Shown here: positions 36,515-45,890 of the stretch, piece by piece
Layout of the letters: each line of letters begins with the position of its first letter
How positions within the stretch are numbered: the first letter of the stretch is position 1
NCBI RefSeq assembly: GCF_028471905.1
Contig: NZ_CP116902.1
Location: 718,501 to 782,500 of the forward strand
Length of the DNA stretch: 64,000 nt
Source of the DNA: Aneurinibacillus uraniidurans
GTDB taxonomy: Bacteria > Bacillota > Bacilli > Aneurinibacillales > Aneurinibacillaceae
Direction of reading: 5' to 3'
Notes under the pieces: model-generated
The model's database searches: none
Told to the model about the DNA's origin: nothing
Seen by the model: the letters and a program-made list of their open reading frames with translations, nothing else
Program-made: the position numbers and the translations under genes

Positions 36515-37558
36515 ATGAAGAAACATGTTGTCTTTTTCGAAGTCGTAGGAGGAACGGATAAAGGACCGGATGGACACCGTGCCGATACAATGCCAATGGT
36601 GAAATCGCTTGAAGCGCGGGGCTGGACTGCTGAAGTAATTTTTTATTCCGATGAGCAAAAAGATGAGATTTTTGAACAGGTAGTCAAGTCAGCGGATGCG
36701 TATGTCAGCCGCATCAATCCAGGAAACTTAAAAAGCGAAGCAATGTATTTCCAGATGCTGCGTGACCTGTGCGAGAATGGTGTGAAAGGGATGCCGCATC
36801 CAGATGCAATGGTTGGATACGGTGCCAAAGATGCGCTTGTCAAACTGCGCGAAACACCGCTTGTACCGGAAGACACATATGCCTACTACGACATCGAATC
36901 CTTCAAGGAGAACTTCCCGAAGGCGCTTGTGAATGGTGAACGCGTTCTTAAGCAAAACCGGGGATCGACCGGGGAAGGAATTTGGCGCGTGCAGTTAGTT
37001 AGTGAGATTGGTGACGCTTCTGAAGTACCACTCACAGCAACCGTTCGCTGCACAGAAGCAAAAGACAACCATGTGGAAGAGCACGACCTTGCATCATTCA
37101 TGACGTTCTGTGAGCAATATATTGTAGGAGATAATGGCATGCTGGTAGATATGCCATTCCTGCCGCGCATTAAGGAAGGCGAGATTCGCCTGTTGATGCT
37201 GAACAAGACACCGGTTAATGTTGTGCATAAGAAACCGGCTGATAGTGCAGATGCCTTCTCGGCGACACTGTTCTCTGGAGCACAGTATCGCTACGATGAG
37301 CCAGAAGATTGGGCAGATCTGGTTCATTCGTTCATGTCAACGCTGCCGATGATTACGGAGCGTTTGGGTGGATATGATCTGCCACTAATTTGGACAGCCG
37401 ATTTTATTCTAGATACAGATGAGAATGGTAGCGATACGTATATTCTTGGTGAAATGAACTGTTCCTGCGTAGGTTTCACATCGCAGCTTTCTCTGAGTGA
37501 GAATGTAGCAGATGAGATCATTAGCATTTTGACGCAGACAGAAGCGGTGGAACAATAA
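36515..37558 (+). CDS. Cj0069-like protein, ATP-grasp fold suspected
   Basis: 347 residues resembling the family named after Campylobacter Cj0069; function unknown to me. The N-terminus VVFFEVVGGTDKGPDGHR is distinctive. The middle and C-terminal parts have features of ATP-grasp ligases: VNGERVLKQNRGSTGEGIWR (about 140-159, a glycine-rich nucleotide loop), RIKEGEIRLLMLN (near 224) and the end pair WTADFILD and LGEMNCSCVG (about 292-324), placed like metal-binding residues. A carboxylate-amine or peptide ligase is a guess. ATG 36515 follows AAGGGAGAG; TTG 36509 does not. It stands between hemL and spoVID with its own terminator, so it is probably a single gene. I see nothing definite in the 170 bases upstream apart from AT-rich sequence. 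Confidence 0.65.
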   Translation: MKKHVVFFEVVGGTDKGPDGHRADTMPMVKSLEARGWTAEVIFYSDEQKDEIFEQVVKSADAYVSRINPGNLKSEAMYFQMLRDLCENGVKGMPHPDAMVGYGAKDALVKLRETPLVPEDTYAYYDIESFKENFPKALVNGERVLKQNRGSTGEGIWRVQLVSEIGDASEVPLTATVRCTEAKDNHVEEHDLASFMTFCEQYIVGDNGMLVDMPFLPRIKEGEIRLLMLNKTPVNVVHKKPADSADAFSATLFSGAQYRYDEPEDWADLVHSFMSTLPMITERLGGYDLPLIWTADFILDTDENGSDTYILGEMNCSCVGFTSQLSLSENVADEIISILTQTEAVEQ

Positions 37559-37568
37559 TCATATAAAC

Positions 37569-37612
37569 AAAGGACATGGTGCAGGGTATTATCGCATCGT
37601 GTCCTTTTTTTC
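37569..37612 (+). terminator. Terminator of the ATP-grasp gene
   Basis: AAAGGACA (37569-37576) pairs with TGTCCTTT (37600-37607), followed by a T run. Confidence 0.8.
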
Positions 37613-37682
37613 TTGTAATATCCACCTTTCCTTCTCTATATATTTTACAGAAAGCATTACGAGAAGGGAGGAAATACGTATC

Positions 37683-39263
37683 ATGCAGAACAATCGCGAA
37701 TCCGTTCTGGCATTTCCGGTACAGCATTCGATCTTTATTCCCCAGGATCAGAATGAGATCGAGCAGATCGATGAAATAGAATTAACGCCGCATATTCAGA
37801 TTGAAGAAGTAGTGGATGAAGTCATTATTTCCGGGTATTTGAAGCTTGAAGGTACGTACGCAGGACGTCCACCTAAGTTCCCTGATATTCCCCAAAATGA
37901 GAGCGGCGTTCCACTGACGGGATACGTCGATTCTGTTGTGTTTAATCCATTTGCGATGGACCCGAATGATTTCCCATCAGAAAGCGAAACGACTCCGTTT
38001 GAACAGAAAATTCCGGTTCATATTCGGATTGCTCGCGATAAGATTAGCGCAATGGACGACTTATATGCCACGATTTCTGCATTTGATTATGAAATTCAAT
38101 CTGCTAGAAAACTGATGATTACCGCTGAGCTTGCCCTAAACGGAATCAGACAGGTCATTACTCGACAGCCTAAAACCGAGACTGAAGCGATCCCGACATC
38201 GTTTGAGTATACGCTTCCGGTGCAGGATACAGAAGAGGAGAAGTCATGGGCGCAACAACAGGGCGAGATTGAAGAAGTTGCTTTAGAAGATGAGGCTGTT
38301 CCTGTACCAGAGATTGAGTTAGTAGCGGCAGAGGAATCAACTGAAGAGACGATAGAAGAACTACAAGTGGCGTCTGATCCAGACCCGGTCCTGCAGATGG
38401 AACCTGTTTCGGCGGAGATGATTCAGCCTCCCGTACAGGAAGAAGAGGAAGCAATAGAAGAGAAGCAGGAAATAGTGCCGGAGCCGATTTCGTTCACACC
38501 GCAACCAGCCCCTGAACCAATTCAGGAAACTGCCCTTGAGATAAAAGTAAATCCAGAACCTGATCGAGCAGAAGCTATTGCGGATGTATCGCCTGAATTA
38601 GTAAAAGAAGTAAAGCAGGAGCAGGATGAAGTCAAACCTGTGTCAGATAATAAAATAGCTGTGCAAAGAGAGGAAGAACAGGCACGTAAAGAAAAGGAAA
38701 TAGGGGAGAAAAAGCCGGAGCCAGCGTCAAAAGTAGAGCCAGAGCCAAAAACGGAGCTAGAACCAAAAGCAGAGCGTGACCCAGAACTGAATGAAAATTC
38801 GGAGCGAGAAGTAGAGCGAGAGCCTGAGCCCGAACTTGAAGTTAATGAGGAGCCGGAGGAGGCAAAGGTATCGATTACGCTTAAAGGAACGAAGCGTGAT
38901 CCGGTAACAGTGACAACGGGACTTTTATCATCCGTTGCAGAAGCTGCAGAAGCAGAAAAGCGTGCAGAGGAAGTGCAGGCGATTGAAAATGCAGCGAGTG
39001 AGCAGGAGATAGAGGTTCAGACAGCAGAAGAGAAAAAAGCCCGTGCTGTACGGGAAGATGCCCTGTACTTGACGAATTTCATGAACAAAACGGAAGAGAC
39101 ATTTACTCGCCTGAAGATGTGCATTGCACAGAAAGATGAGACGCTTGAAGAAATTGCCGAGCGTTACAGCATTACGGCCGCAGAAGTAGCGGAAGCGAAT
39201 GGTCTGCATACGAATACTACTGTAGCCAGAGGGCAAGTGTTGTATATTCCTGTGCGAAGATAG
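37683..39263 (+). CDS. spoVID: Spore coat/encasement protein SpoVID
   Basis: Mother-cell protein that drives the coat to encase the forespore, binding SpoIVA, SpoVM and SafA in Bacillus subtilis. The N-terminal domain (about residues 1-175) includes EEVVDEVIISGYLKLEGTY. A long low-complexity region (about 190-440) is rich in Glu and Pro with repeated PEP and EPE units. A C-terminal LysM-type domain (about 478-525) has KDETLEEIAERYSITAAEV. 526 residues from ATG 37683 after GGGAGGAAA; the open frame extends further upstream without support. A sequence like a sigma-E promoter (GTAATATC then TATATATT) lies upstream, weakly. First of a run with two CotS-like genes. Confidence 0.88.
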   Translation: MQNNRESVLAFPVQHSIFIPQDQNEIEQIDEIELTPHIQIEEVVDEVIISGYLKLEGTYAGRPPKFPDIPQNESGVPLTGYVDSVVFNPFAMDPNDFPSESETTPFEQKIPVHIRIARDKISAMDDLYATISAFDYEIQSARKLMITAELALNGIRQVITRQPKTETEAIPTSFEYTLPVQDTEEEKSWAQQQGEIEEVALEDEAVPVPEIELVAAEESTEETIEELQVASDPDPVLQMEPVSAEMIQPPVQEEEEAIEEKQEIVPEPISFTPQPAPEPIQETALEIKVNPEPDRAEAIADVSPELVKEVKQEQDEVKPVSDNKIAVQREEEQARKEKEIGEKKPEPASKVEPEPKTELEPKAERDPELNENSEREVEREPEPELEVNEEPEEAKVSITLKGTKRDPVTVTTGLLSSVAEAAEAEKRAEEVQAIENAASEQEIEVQTAEEKKARAVREDALYLTNFMNKTEETFTRLKMCIAQKDETLEEIAERYSITAAEVAEANGLHTNTTVARGQVLYIPVRR

Positions 39264-39282
39264 CGTGGAAGGGGAGGGGAAG

Positions 39283-40257
39283 GTGAATCTGCATGCAGAA
39301 ATTTTCCGCAGTCATCTCGAAGAATACCCCTTTACTATTGACGAAGTAAAACAGGCAGACGGCGGATGGTTAATTCAGACAGATAGGGGCTGTAAGGCGG
39401 TGCTTTACTGTCCAGATGAAAACTTGCTGCGCTGGTCACACAGCTGGCGCGAGCATCTTGTCCGGACAGGATTTCGTTCCGTTCAGCGGTACTTGGCCAC
39501 CCGTTCTGGTGCGCACTGGATTACGGATAGCATTGGGTGCTGTGCACTATTTGACTGGTGGGAAGAAAAGGGAAGCTGGCTCGATGACCATCAGCTACGA
39601 CAGGAAGGATATCGGATTATCGGGCAGGTTCTCGGGCAGATTCATGCGTTTTTTGATGAGAGGACGGTTTACTATCGTGGGCGCTACCGTAAAAAAGGAA
39701 TGATCACAGCTACTCGCCTCCATAGTGCATCACGGAACATTCAGGCGGTGATCAATAAACTTGTCTCGGAGCCGTCTACAAAAGATATACGGTGGCTTAT
39801 ATATAACATTACACGCAGCAGCGAACGAGTACGGTGGGCAGAAGTGCTGTACAAAGAAAGCGGAGTAGAAGAAGAGGTTCTCCCGCTTTCGTTCGCTTTT
39901 GTGGATCTGTCCTCACTCGTGTACTGGGAAGGGGAATGGTACGTAACAGGACTGCACAATCCAGTGCTTGTACCGCGTCATGAGGACACCGTATCGTTGT
40001 TGGAGCAAATCATCATGTACGATGGGATGGAGAGCGTTGCGGTATTTCTCGATGCGTACTTTGCACAGCGTATGATGACGGAAGCGGAGTGGAATTACGT
40101 CGAGGCGCTGCTTGCGTATCCATATGCCGTGCTTGCGGCAATGGAAGAACCGTTTCAGCCAGACCTATACGAACGGGTACGAGATGCTCTTACGAAACAG
40201 GTACAGCGGGAGCAGTTGCTTGGTGAGATACATCGAAGGCATCAGGAGATGGGCTGA
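39283..40257 (+). CDS. CotS/YsxE-type spore protein, probable pseudokinase
   Basis: 324 residues, distantly like CotS, YutH and YsxE, spore-associated relatives of aminoglycoside phosphotransferases. The fold is suggested by RIIGQVLGQIHAFF (near residues 112-125) and the catalytic-loop position FAFVDLSSLVYWEGEWYVTG (near 206-225). There the HxD-like histidine and the metal-binding Asp-Phe-Asp are missing (TGL replaces IDF). It is therefore probably not an active kinase. The start is GTG 39283, just after GGGGAGGGGAAG; the frame opens at 39265 inside that site. It sits where ysxE sits in Bacillus and overlaps the next gene by one base. Confidence 0.7.
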   Translation: MNLHAEIFRSHLEEYPFTIDEVKQADGGWLIQTDRGCKAVLYCPDENLLRWSHSWREHLVRTGFRSVQRYLATRSGAHWITDSIGCCALFDWWEEKGSWLDDHQLRQEGYRIIGQVLGQIHAFFDERTVYYRGRYRKKGMITATRLHSASRNIQAVINKLVSEPSTKDIRWLIYNITRSSERVRWAEVLYKESGVEEEVLPLSFAFVDLSSLVYWEGEWYVTGLHNPVLVPRHEDTVSLLEQIIMYDGMESVAVFLDAYFAQRMMTEAEWNYVEALLAYPYAVLAAMEEPFQPDLYERVRDALTKQVQREQLLGEIHRRHQEMG

Positions 40258-41255
40258 TGGAGTGGATCCGTCATATTTTATATGAATATGATCTTACGTT
40301 GTCTGCCATAGAAGCGGAAGGGCATCATGTTTGGAAAGTGCAAACGAACCGGGGAATGTTTCGATTGAGTCGGCAAATGGAAGCGGAGGAACAGCTTGTC
40401 TTTACGAGTGGCTGGCTGCAGCGGTTGCGGCAGTCAGGTATTCGAAGTGTCATTCCATATAGCGTAACCAAGTATGGAGAATCAGTCGTTTCAAGCGCAG
40501 ATAGCCGGTATATTTTACAGCCCTGGATACAGCCGGTCTGCTCTGTGCGGGATGTTTCTGGCTGGGAACGGCAGTTGATGCGTCAGCTTGGACGGATTCA
40601 TCAGGCCAGCGCAGCTGCCGCTCGGGAGGCAGGTACGATTGGACTGACACCGTCTGTTGTCCAGAAGCGATGGCTAGACGGAATGAATGCTGTACGGGAG
40701 CTGGCTCATCAATATACCCGTCATCAGAAGGGGGGAGCGTTCGGCTTACTTGTATGCGAAAGTGAATCGTACGTGATTTCGCTGGTGGAACGAGCAGTTG
40801 AACGGCTGGGGCATACGATATCGAATCTGATAGCGGACGAAAAGCTTCCCCACGTGCTTTGCCATGGACGTTTGCGTTCTCACTATGTTCTGGTGGCGGG
40901 ACAGGACCGGCGGCATTTATATCTCACAGGATTTGAGCGGGCGGGGTATGATGGGGCGGTGCGTGATCTGACCGTTTGTGTGCGGCATTGTGGAGACGAT
41001 GTGGATTGGAACGTACGACTTGGTCGTCGCTGGTTGGCTGCGTATGAAGCAGAACGACAGCTATCAGAGGCAGAACGACAGCTTCTTTCCTGTTATTTAT
41101 TGTATCCAGAACCGATGATGAGGGCGGCGAAAAGCTGTCTGGATACAGCGAAAGTGGGTCGCTCAGAAATGGGGAGATGGATGCACATATGGCGCAGGCA
41201 TCTTCCTCGCCTGTTTGCTATGCAGCAGTTTGCCTTCGAAATTATAGAGAAGTAG
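40257..41255 (+). CDS. ysxE: Second CotS/YsxE-type spore protein, probable pseudokinase
   Basis: 332 residues, same family as the preceding gene and read directly after it (TGATG overlap). The phosphotransferase catalytic loop is recognisable as LCHGRLRSHYVLV (near 199-211), but the catalytic aspartate is Arg and the following Asn is changed. The metal-binding motif reads TGFE instead of IDFE. RQLGRIHQASAAA (about 110-122) is the usual helix before it. The two proteins are diverged, so this is an old duplication or two separate members. A role in the spore coat is inferred from family and from spoVID next door. The ysxE symbol could belong to either copy. Confidence 0.68.
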   Translation: MEWIRHILYEYDLTLSAIEAEGHHVWKVQTNRGMFRLSRQMEAEEQLVFTSGWLQRLRQSGIRSVIPYSVTKYGESVVSSADSRYILQPWIQPVCSVRDVSGWERQLMRQLGRIHQASAAAAREAGTIGLTPSVVQKRWLDGMNAVRELAHQYTRHQKGGAFGLLVCESESYVISLVERAVERLGHTISNLIADEKLPHVLCHGRLRSHYVLVAGQDRRHLYLTGFERAGYDGAVRDLTVCVRHCGDDVDWNVRLGRRWLAAYEAERQLSEAERQLLSCYLLYPEPMMRAAKSCLDTAKVGRSEMGRWMHIWRRHLPRLFAMQQFAFEIIEK

Positions 41256-41281
41256 GCCGCTCCTCGTCGGGATGCGGCCTA
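41253..41281. terminator. Hairpin between ysxE and the small convergent gene
   Basis: TAGGCCGC (41253-41260) pairs perfectly with GCGGCCTA (41274-41281). It overlaps both convergent stop codons and has no T tract, so it is a weak terminator or RNA stabiliser. Confidence 0.5.
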
Positions 41282-41464
41282 TAGCCAGTCAAGCAGCACC
41301 GCGGCATATAGTAAAGAAAGAAGCGCAAGCAGAACGACGTCGACAGAAGTGGGAAGAATCACAGTGCGCACGAATTGAAATACGATGAACGGTACGAGCA
41401 GCTGCAGGGCGCCAAAGCGGATTTTGAGGTACCAGGGGTGACAGCGCCAGCGGCCTTTCCACAT
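41279..41464 (-). CDS. Small membrane protein, hypothetical
   Basis: 61 residues: a basic N-terminus (MWKGRWRCHPWYLKIRFG) followed by one or two hydrophobic stretches (about residues 19-35 and 39-58) ending in DWL. The ATG at 41464 is preceded by AAGGTG at suitable distance on the minus strand. It fills the gap between ysxE and the valS T-box and converges on ysxE. I do not recognise a family; coding is plausible, not certain. Confidence 0.45.
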   Translation of the reverse strand: MWKGRWRCHPWYLKIRFGALQLLVPFIVFQFVRTVILPTSVDVVLLALLSLLYAAVLLDWL

Positions 41465-41547
41465 GAGGACACCTTCTTTCAGAGGAGCTAGTTAGTTTTA
41501 ATATACGCAGCAACCCAGGAAGAGTGCATAAAACCGCAAGGCGTGTA

Positions 41548-41577
41548 TTGACTATTTCTAGACGAACTGGGTACAAT
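41548..41577 (+). promoter_or_regulatory. Promoter of valS
   Basis: TTGACT (41548-41553), 18 bases, TACAAT (41572-41577), just upstream of the T-box leader. Confidence 0.7.
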
Positions 41578-41584
41578 GGATAAT

Positions 41585-41867
41585 GCATGTAAAGTGAATA
41601 CGCAGCAGGTGTTGAAAGGGAAGAGTATATCATGATGCCATACCAGAGAGCGGACCAAAGGTGGAAGGCCGCATGGATGTAATGATAGAAGGTAGCCCTG
41701 GAGCCGTGTGCCCGAACGATTCGAGTAGGGCATACCGGGTTTTACCCGTTATCGTGATGGAAGAGAGTTCGCACGCTCGCCTATGTACAGGTGTTGTGTG
41801 AACTAACAAAGGTGGTACCGCGAGATACGCTCCTCGTCCTTTGCAGGATGAGGGGCTTTTTTATTTT
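41585..41867 (+). ncRNA. T-box leader of valS (valine)
   Basis: The T-box core AAAGGTGGTACCGCG is at 41808-41822. The terminator CCTCGTCCT with AGGATGAGG (41832-41853) plus a T run follows. Stem I can be built: AGGG (41617-41620) with CCCT (41696-41699), the AGTA motif (41624-41627), TATCAT (41628-41633) with ATGATA (41682-41687), and the distal AGAGAG and GGTGGAA. The specifier loop then reads GAAGGTAG, giving GTA (41692-41694), a valine codon. Uncharged tRNA-Val should bind and switch to antitermination. The specifier is my hand fold. Confidence 0.9.
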
Positions 41868-41897
41868 TAGAAAGAAGAAGCAGGAGGTTATGTATAG

Positions 41898-44555
41898 ATG
41901 TCAAATGAGCAAAACGAATTGCAAATGCCAACTAAATATGAGCCGAAACAGACGGAAGCAAAATGGTATCCGTACTGGCGCGACAATGGCTATTTCAAAG
42001 CGGAACGCAATCCAGAGAAAAAGCCATTCACCATCGTAATCCCGCCGCCAAATGTTACGGGGAATCTACATATCGGCCATGCGCTGAATAACACATTACA
42101 AGACATTATGATTCGCTTCAAGCGCATGCAAGGCTATGATGCGCTCTGGCTGCCTGGGATGGACCATGCCGGAATCGCAACACAGGCACGTGTAGAAGGA
42201 AAACTGCGCGAAGAAGGCATCAGCCGTCATGATCTTGGTCGTGAGAAATTCGTGGAGAAAGTATGGGATTGGAAAGAACATTACGCGAGTATCATCCGCG
42301 AGCAGTGGACCAAAATGGGGCTGTCGCTTGATTACAGCCGCGAGCGTTTTACGCTTGATGAAGGACTGTCTCGTGCAGTGCGTGAAGTGTTCATTCGCCT
42401 GTATGAAAAAGGTTTAATCTACCGCGGTAAATACATTATCAACTGGGATCCGGCTACTCGCACAGCGCTCTCAGACATTGAAGTAGAATACAAAGATGTA
42501 CAGGGTGCGCTCTATCACCTGCGCTATCCGCTTGTAGATGGAAGTGGGTATATCGAAGTCGCAACAACTCGTCCAGAAACAATGCTTGGCGATACGGCTG
42601 TTGCGGTGCATCCAGAAGATGAACGCTATCAAAATCTGATCGGCAAAAAAGTTGTCGTACCGTTCGTTGGACGCGAAATTCCAATTGTAGCAGACGACTA
42701 TGTCGACCGCGAATTCGGAAGCGGTGCCGTAAAAATCACGCCAGCCCACGACCCGAACGACTTCGAGCTTGGTCTGCGTCACGACCTGCCGCAAATTCTT
42801 GTCATGGATGAATCCGGCAAAATGAACGAAAATGCGGGCACATATCAAGGACAGGACCGCTTCGAGTGTCGCAAAAACATCGTGCGTGACATGCAGGAGC
42901 AGGGTATTTTGTTCAAAATCGAAGAGCACATGCATTCGGTTGGTCACAGTGAGCGCAGCGGCGCGGTTGTCGAGCCGTATCTGTCTACTCAGTGGTTCGT
43001 AAAAATGGGGCCGTTGGCAGAACGGGCGATTGAAGCACAGAAGTCCCAAACAGGTGTGCAGTTCGTACCAGATCGTTTCGAAAAAATTTACCTGCACTGG
43101 ATTGAGAACGTACGTGACTGGTGTATTTCACGTCAGCTCTGGTGGGGCCATCGTATCCCGGCATGGTACTGCGAATGCGGCGAGATGACCGTATCAAGCG
43201 AAGACATTACTGAATGTCCAAAATGCGGCAGTAAGCATTTGACGCAAGATACAGACGTACTGGATACATGGTTTAGCTCCGCGCTTTGGCCGTTCTCGAC
43301 ACTTGGCTGGCCGGATGCAACGGAAGACATGAAACATTTCTATCCGACCGATGTGCTTGTAACCGGGTATGATATTATTTATTTCTGGGTTGCCCGCATG
43401 ATCTTTACTGCGCTTGAATTTACGGACCAGAAACCGTTCGAACATGTACTGATTACAGGTCTCGTACGCGATGCAGAAGGACGTAAAATGTCTAAGTCGC
43501 TTGGAAACGGGGTTGACCCGATGGAAGTAATTGAGCAGTATGGTGCGGATGCAATGCGCTACATGCTCGCCACAGGCTGCACACCGGGGAATGACCAGCG
43601 CTTCCGCTGGGAACGTGTAGAAGCTTCCCGTAACTTTGCAAACAAAATTTGGAATGCCTCCCGTTTTGCTCTGATGAACATGGAAGGCTTCACATATGAC
43701 GAAATCGACATTACGCAAAACCTCGGCATTGCAGACAAATGGATTTTGCATCGCCTGAACGAAACAATCAAAGATACAACGCGCCTGCTAGATACGTTTG
43801 AATACGGCGAAGTAGGTCGAGTACTGTACAACTTCGTTTGGGACGAGCTGTGTGACTGGTACATCGAGGTAGCAAAACTGCCGTTGTACGGTGAAGATGA
43901 AGCAGCGAAGAAAACAACTCGTTCTGTTCTGGCGTACGTGCTGGATCGTACGATGCGTTTATTGCATCCATTCATGCCGTTTATTACTGAGGAAATCTGG
44001 CAGCACCTGCCGCATCAAGGAGAGAGTCTAATCGTAGCCGAATGGCCGCAAGCAGACACTGCACTTGAGAATGAAGAAGCAGTGAAGCAGATGGAACTCC
44101 TCATGGGCATCATTCGCAGCGTGCGCAACATCCGTGCGGAAGTCAATGTGCCGATGAGCAAAAAAATTGAGCTGATTGTTAAGGCAAACGATGCTGAAAC
44201 ATTGGCACATCTCGAAAGCGGTAAGCCGTATATCGAGCGTTTCTGTAATCCGGAAGTGCTGACGATTGGTACGGATATTACAGCGCCAGACAAAGCGATG
44301 TCTGCGGTTGTAACAGGGGCGGAGTTGTATTTGCCGCTTGCAGGTCTGATCGATATCGAGCAAGAAATCGCTCGTCTGGAAAAAGAATTAAAAGCACTAA
44401 ACGCGGAAGTAGAACGTGTACAGAAGAAACTGTCAAATCAAGGCTTCGTAGCAAAAGCACCGGCTCAAGTAATCGAGCAGGAGCGGGCGAAAGAAGCGGA
44501 TTACCTGGACAAGCAGGCAAAAGTAGCGGCTCGTATCCAGGAACTCAGAGGGTGA
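41898..44555 (+). CDS. valS: Valyl-tRNA synthetase
   Basis: Class I synthetase charging tRNA-Val. Motifs: [17 protein letters not shown] (near residues 48-64) with HIGH, the editing domain (about 190-350), KMSKSLGNG near 528 and a C-terminal coiled coil (about 815-885) with [20 protein letters not shown], which binds tRNA. 885 residues, usual. ATG 41898 follows AGGAGG. Controlled by the T-box upstream. folC starts 6 bases after its stop. Confidence 0.97.
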   Translation: MSNEQNELQMPTKYEPKQTEAKWYPYWRDNGYFKAERNPEKKPFTIVIPPPNVTGNLHIGHALNNTLQDIMIRFKRMQGYDALWLPGMDHAGIATQARVEGKLREEGISRHDLGREKFVEKVWDWKEHYASIIREQWTKMGLSLDYSRERFTLDEGLSRAVREVFIRLYEKGLIYRGKYIINWDPATRTALSDIEVEYKDVQGALYHLRYPLVDGSGYIEVATTRPETMLGDTAVAVHPEDERYQNLIGKKVVVPFVGREIPIVADDYVDREFGSGAVKITPAHDPNDFELGLRHDLPQILVMDESGKMNENAGTYQGQDRFECRKNIVRDMQEQGILFKIEEHMHSVGHSERSGAVVEPYLSTQWFVKMGPLAERAIEAQKSQTGVQFVPDRFEKIYLHWIENVRDWCISRQLWWGHRIPAWYCECGEMTVSSEDITECPKCGSKHLTQDTDVLDTWFSSALWPFSTLGWPDATEDMKHFYPTDVLVTGYDIIYFWVARMIFTALEFTDQKPFEHVLITGLVRDAEGRKMSKSLGNGVDPMEVIEQYGADAMRYMLATGCTPGNDQRFRWERVEASRNFANKIWNASRFALMNMEGFTYDEIDITQNLGIADKWILHRLNETIKDTTRLLDTFEYGEVGRVLYNFVWDELCDWYIEVAKLPLYGEDEAAKKTTRSVLAYVLDRTMRLLHPFMPFITEEIWQHLPHQGESLIVAEWPQADTALENEEAVKQMELLMGIIRSVRNIRAEVNVPMSKKIELIVKANDAETLAHLESGKPYIERFCNPEVLTIGTDITAPDKAMSAVVTGAELYLPLAGLIDIEQEIARLEKELKALNAEVERVQKKLSNQGFVAKAPAQVIEQERAKEADYLDKQAKVAARIQELRG

Positions 44556-44561
44556 TCGAAC

Positions 44562-45890
44562 GTGGAACAGCATGAGCTGCAAGAGGCGCTGTCCTGGCTT
44601 GGCGGACTGGAGCGATTCTCCATCCGCCCGGGCCTTGAACGTATGGAATATTTAATGGAGGCGCTCGGGCATCCCGAGCGTCGCCTTAAGTTTGTTCATA
44701 TTGCAGGCACGAATGGCAAAGGATCAACAGCGGCATTTCTCGATGCGATCCTGCGAGAAGCAGGGCAGGATACGGGAATGTTTACGTCCCCTTATATTGA
44801 AACGTTTCACTCGCGTATTCGCTACAATGGAACCCCTATTAAAACGGAAGAATTGCTTGAGTTAATAGAGCGGATTCGTCCGATTGTAGAAGAGATGCGC
44901 AATCATGAAGTAGGGACACCGACGGAATTCGAAGTCGTGACCGCACTAGCATTGCTTTATTTTGCAACCGTTACGTATCCTGATATTGTGATCTGGGAGA
45001 CCGGGCTTGGCGGACGACTGGATTCAACGAATATTGTTCATCCACTGGCTTCGATTATTACGAACGTCGGACTGGATCATATGAATATACTAGGTGAAAC
45101 TAGAGCGGACATTGCCCGAGAAAAAGCCGGTATCATTAAAAGCGGTGTTCCAGTTATTATGGGACGTATGCACCCGGATGCTCTCGCTGTGTTAGAAGAG
45201 ACAGCGCAGGCAAAAAAAGCCACGATGTATCGTGCAGGTCGCGAGTATACAGCGGAACGCCAACTGGCAGAAGGAAGAGAACACCTAACCTTCACGGGTC
45301 CATTCGGTCGTCTTGAGAATAGTGAGCTTGGCCTGTACGGGGCCCATCAGACTGACAATGCTGCTGCAGCACTGATGACCATTCAAGTGCTGCGCAGCTA
45401 CTATGCGCTGTATGTAGATGATGAACATATGCGAAACGGCCTGGCTCGTGCCAAATGGCCAGGACGCTTTGAACGTATCGCAGAAAAACCTGACATGATT
45501 TTTGACGGGGCGCATAATGTAGATGGAATAAAAGCATTAAAACAGACCTTGGATGATTACTATCCGGGACAGCGGATTCGACTTGTATTCTCAGCGCTTG
45601 GTGATAAGGAATACGCACAGATGGTAGCCGAACTAGCACCGGCCTGCGCTGAAGTATGGGTGGCACGTACCGCTCATCCACGGGCAGCGGAACCGGAGAA
45701 AATTGCTGCTGTATTCCAGCAGGTGATACCAGAAATTCCGGTGCATGTATATGAGAACGGCACAGAAGCGTGGGAAGCGGCTTGCACCAATGCTGGGCCG
45801 GAGGATGTCATTCTGGTAGCGGGCTCGCTTTATTTTATTTCAGATGTACGGAACGGATGGAAACAAACTAGGAAAGCTGGTGATGAATAA
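44562..45890 (+). CDS. folC: Folylpolyglutamate synthase / dihydrofolate synthase
   Basis: Mur-ligase-type enzyme that adds glutamate to dihydropteroate or folates. ATP loop GTNGKGSTAAFLDAILREAG (near residues 49-68), FTSPYIETFHSRIRYNG, and GGRLDSTN with TNVGLDHMNILG follow. 442 residues. Start is GTG 44562 after AGAGGGTGA, which overlaps the valS stop. Co-transcribed with valS, as in Bacillus. Its last 8 bases overlap murC. Confidence 0.94.
   Translation: MEQHELQEALSWLGGLERFSIRPGLERMEYLMEALGHPERRLKFVHIAGTNGKGSTAAFLDAILREAGQDTGMFTSPYIETFHSRIRYNGTPIKTEELLELIERIRPIVEEMRNHEVGTPTEFEVVTALALLYFATVTYPDIVIWETGLGGRLDSTNIVHPLASIITNVGLDHMNILGETRADIAREKAGIIKSGVPVIMGRMHPDALAVLEETAQAKKATMYRAGREYTAERQLAEGREHLTFTGPFGRLENSELGLYGAHQTDNAAAALMTIQVLRSYYALYVDDEHMRNGLARAKWPGRFERIAEKPDMIFDGAHNVDGIKALKQTLDDYYPGQRIRLVFSALGDKEYAQMVAELAPACAEVWVARTAHPRAAEPEKIAAVFQQVIPEIPVHVYENGTEAWEAACTNAGPEDVILVAGSLYFISDVRNGWKQTRKAGDE

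Noticed and set aside
38170-39000. Glu/Pro repeats in spoVID as a DNA repeat array
   Set aside because: The units are irregular at DNA level; low-complexity acidic linkers are normal for SpoVID.
42471-43097. 208-codon minus-strand frame opposite valS
   Set aside because: Antisense shadow with unusual composition and no recognisable domain.
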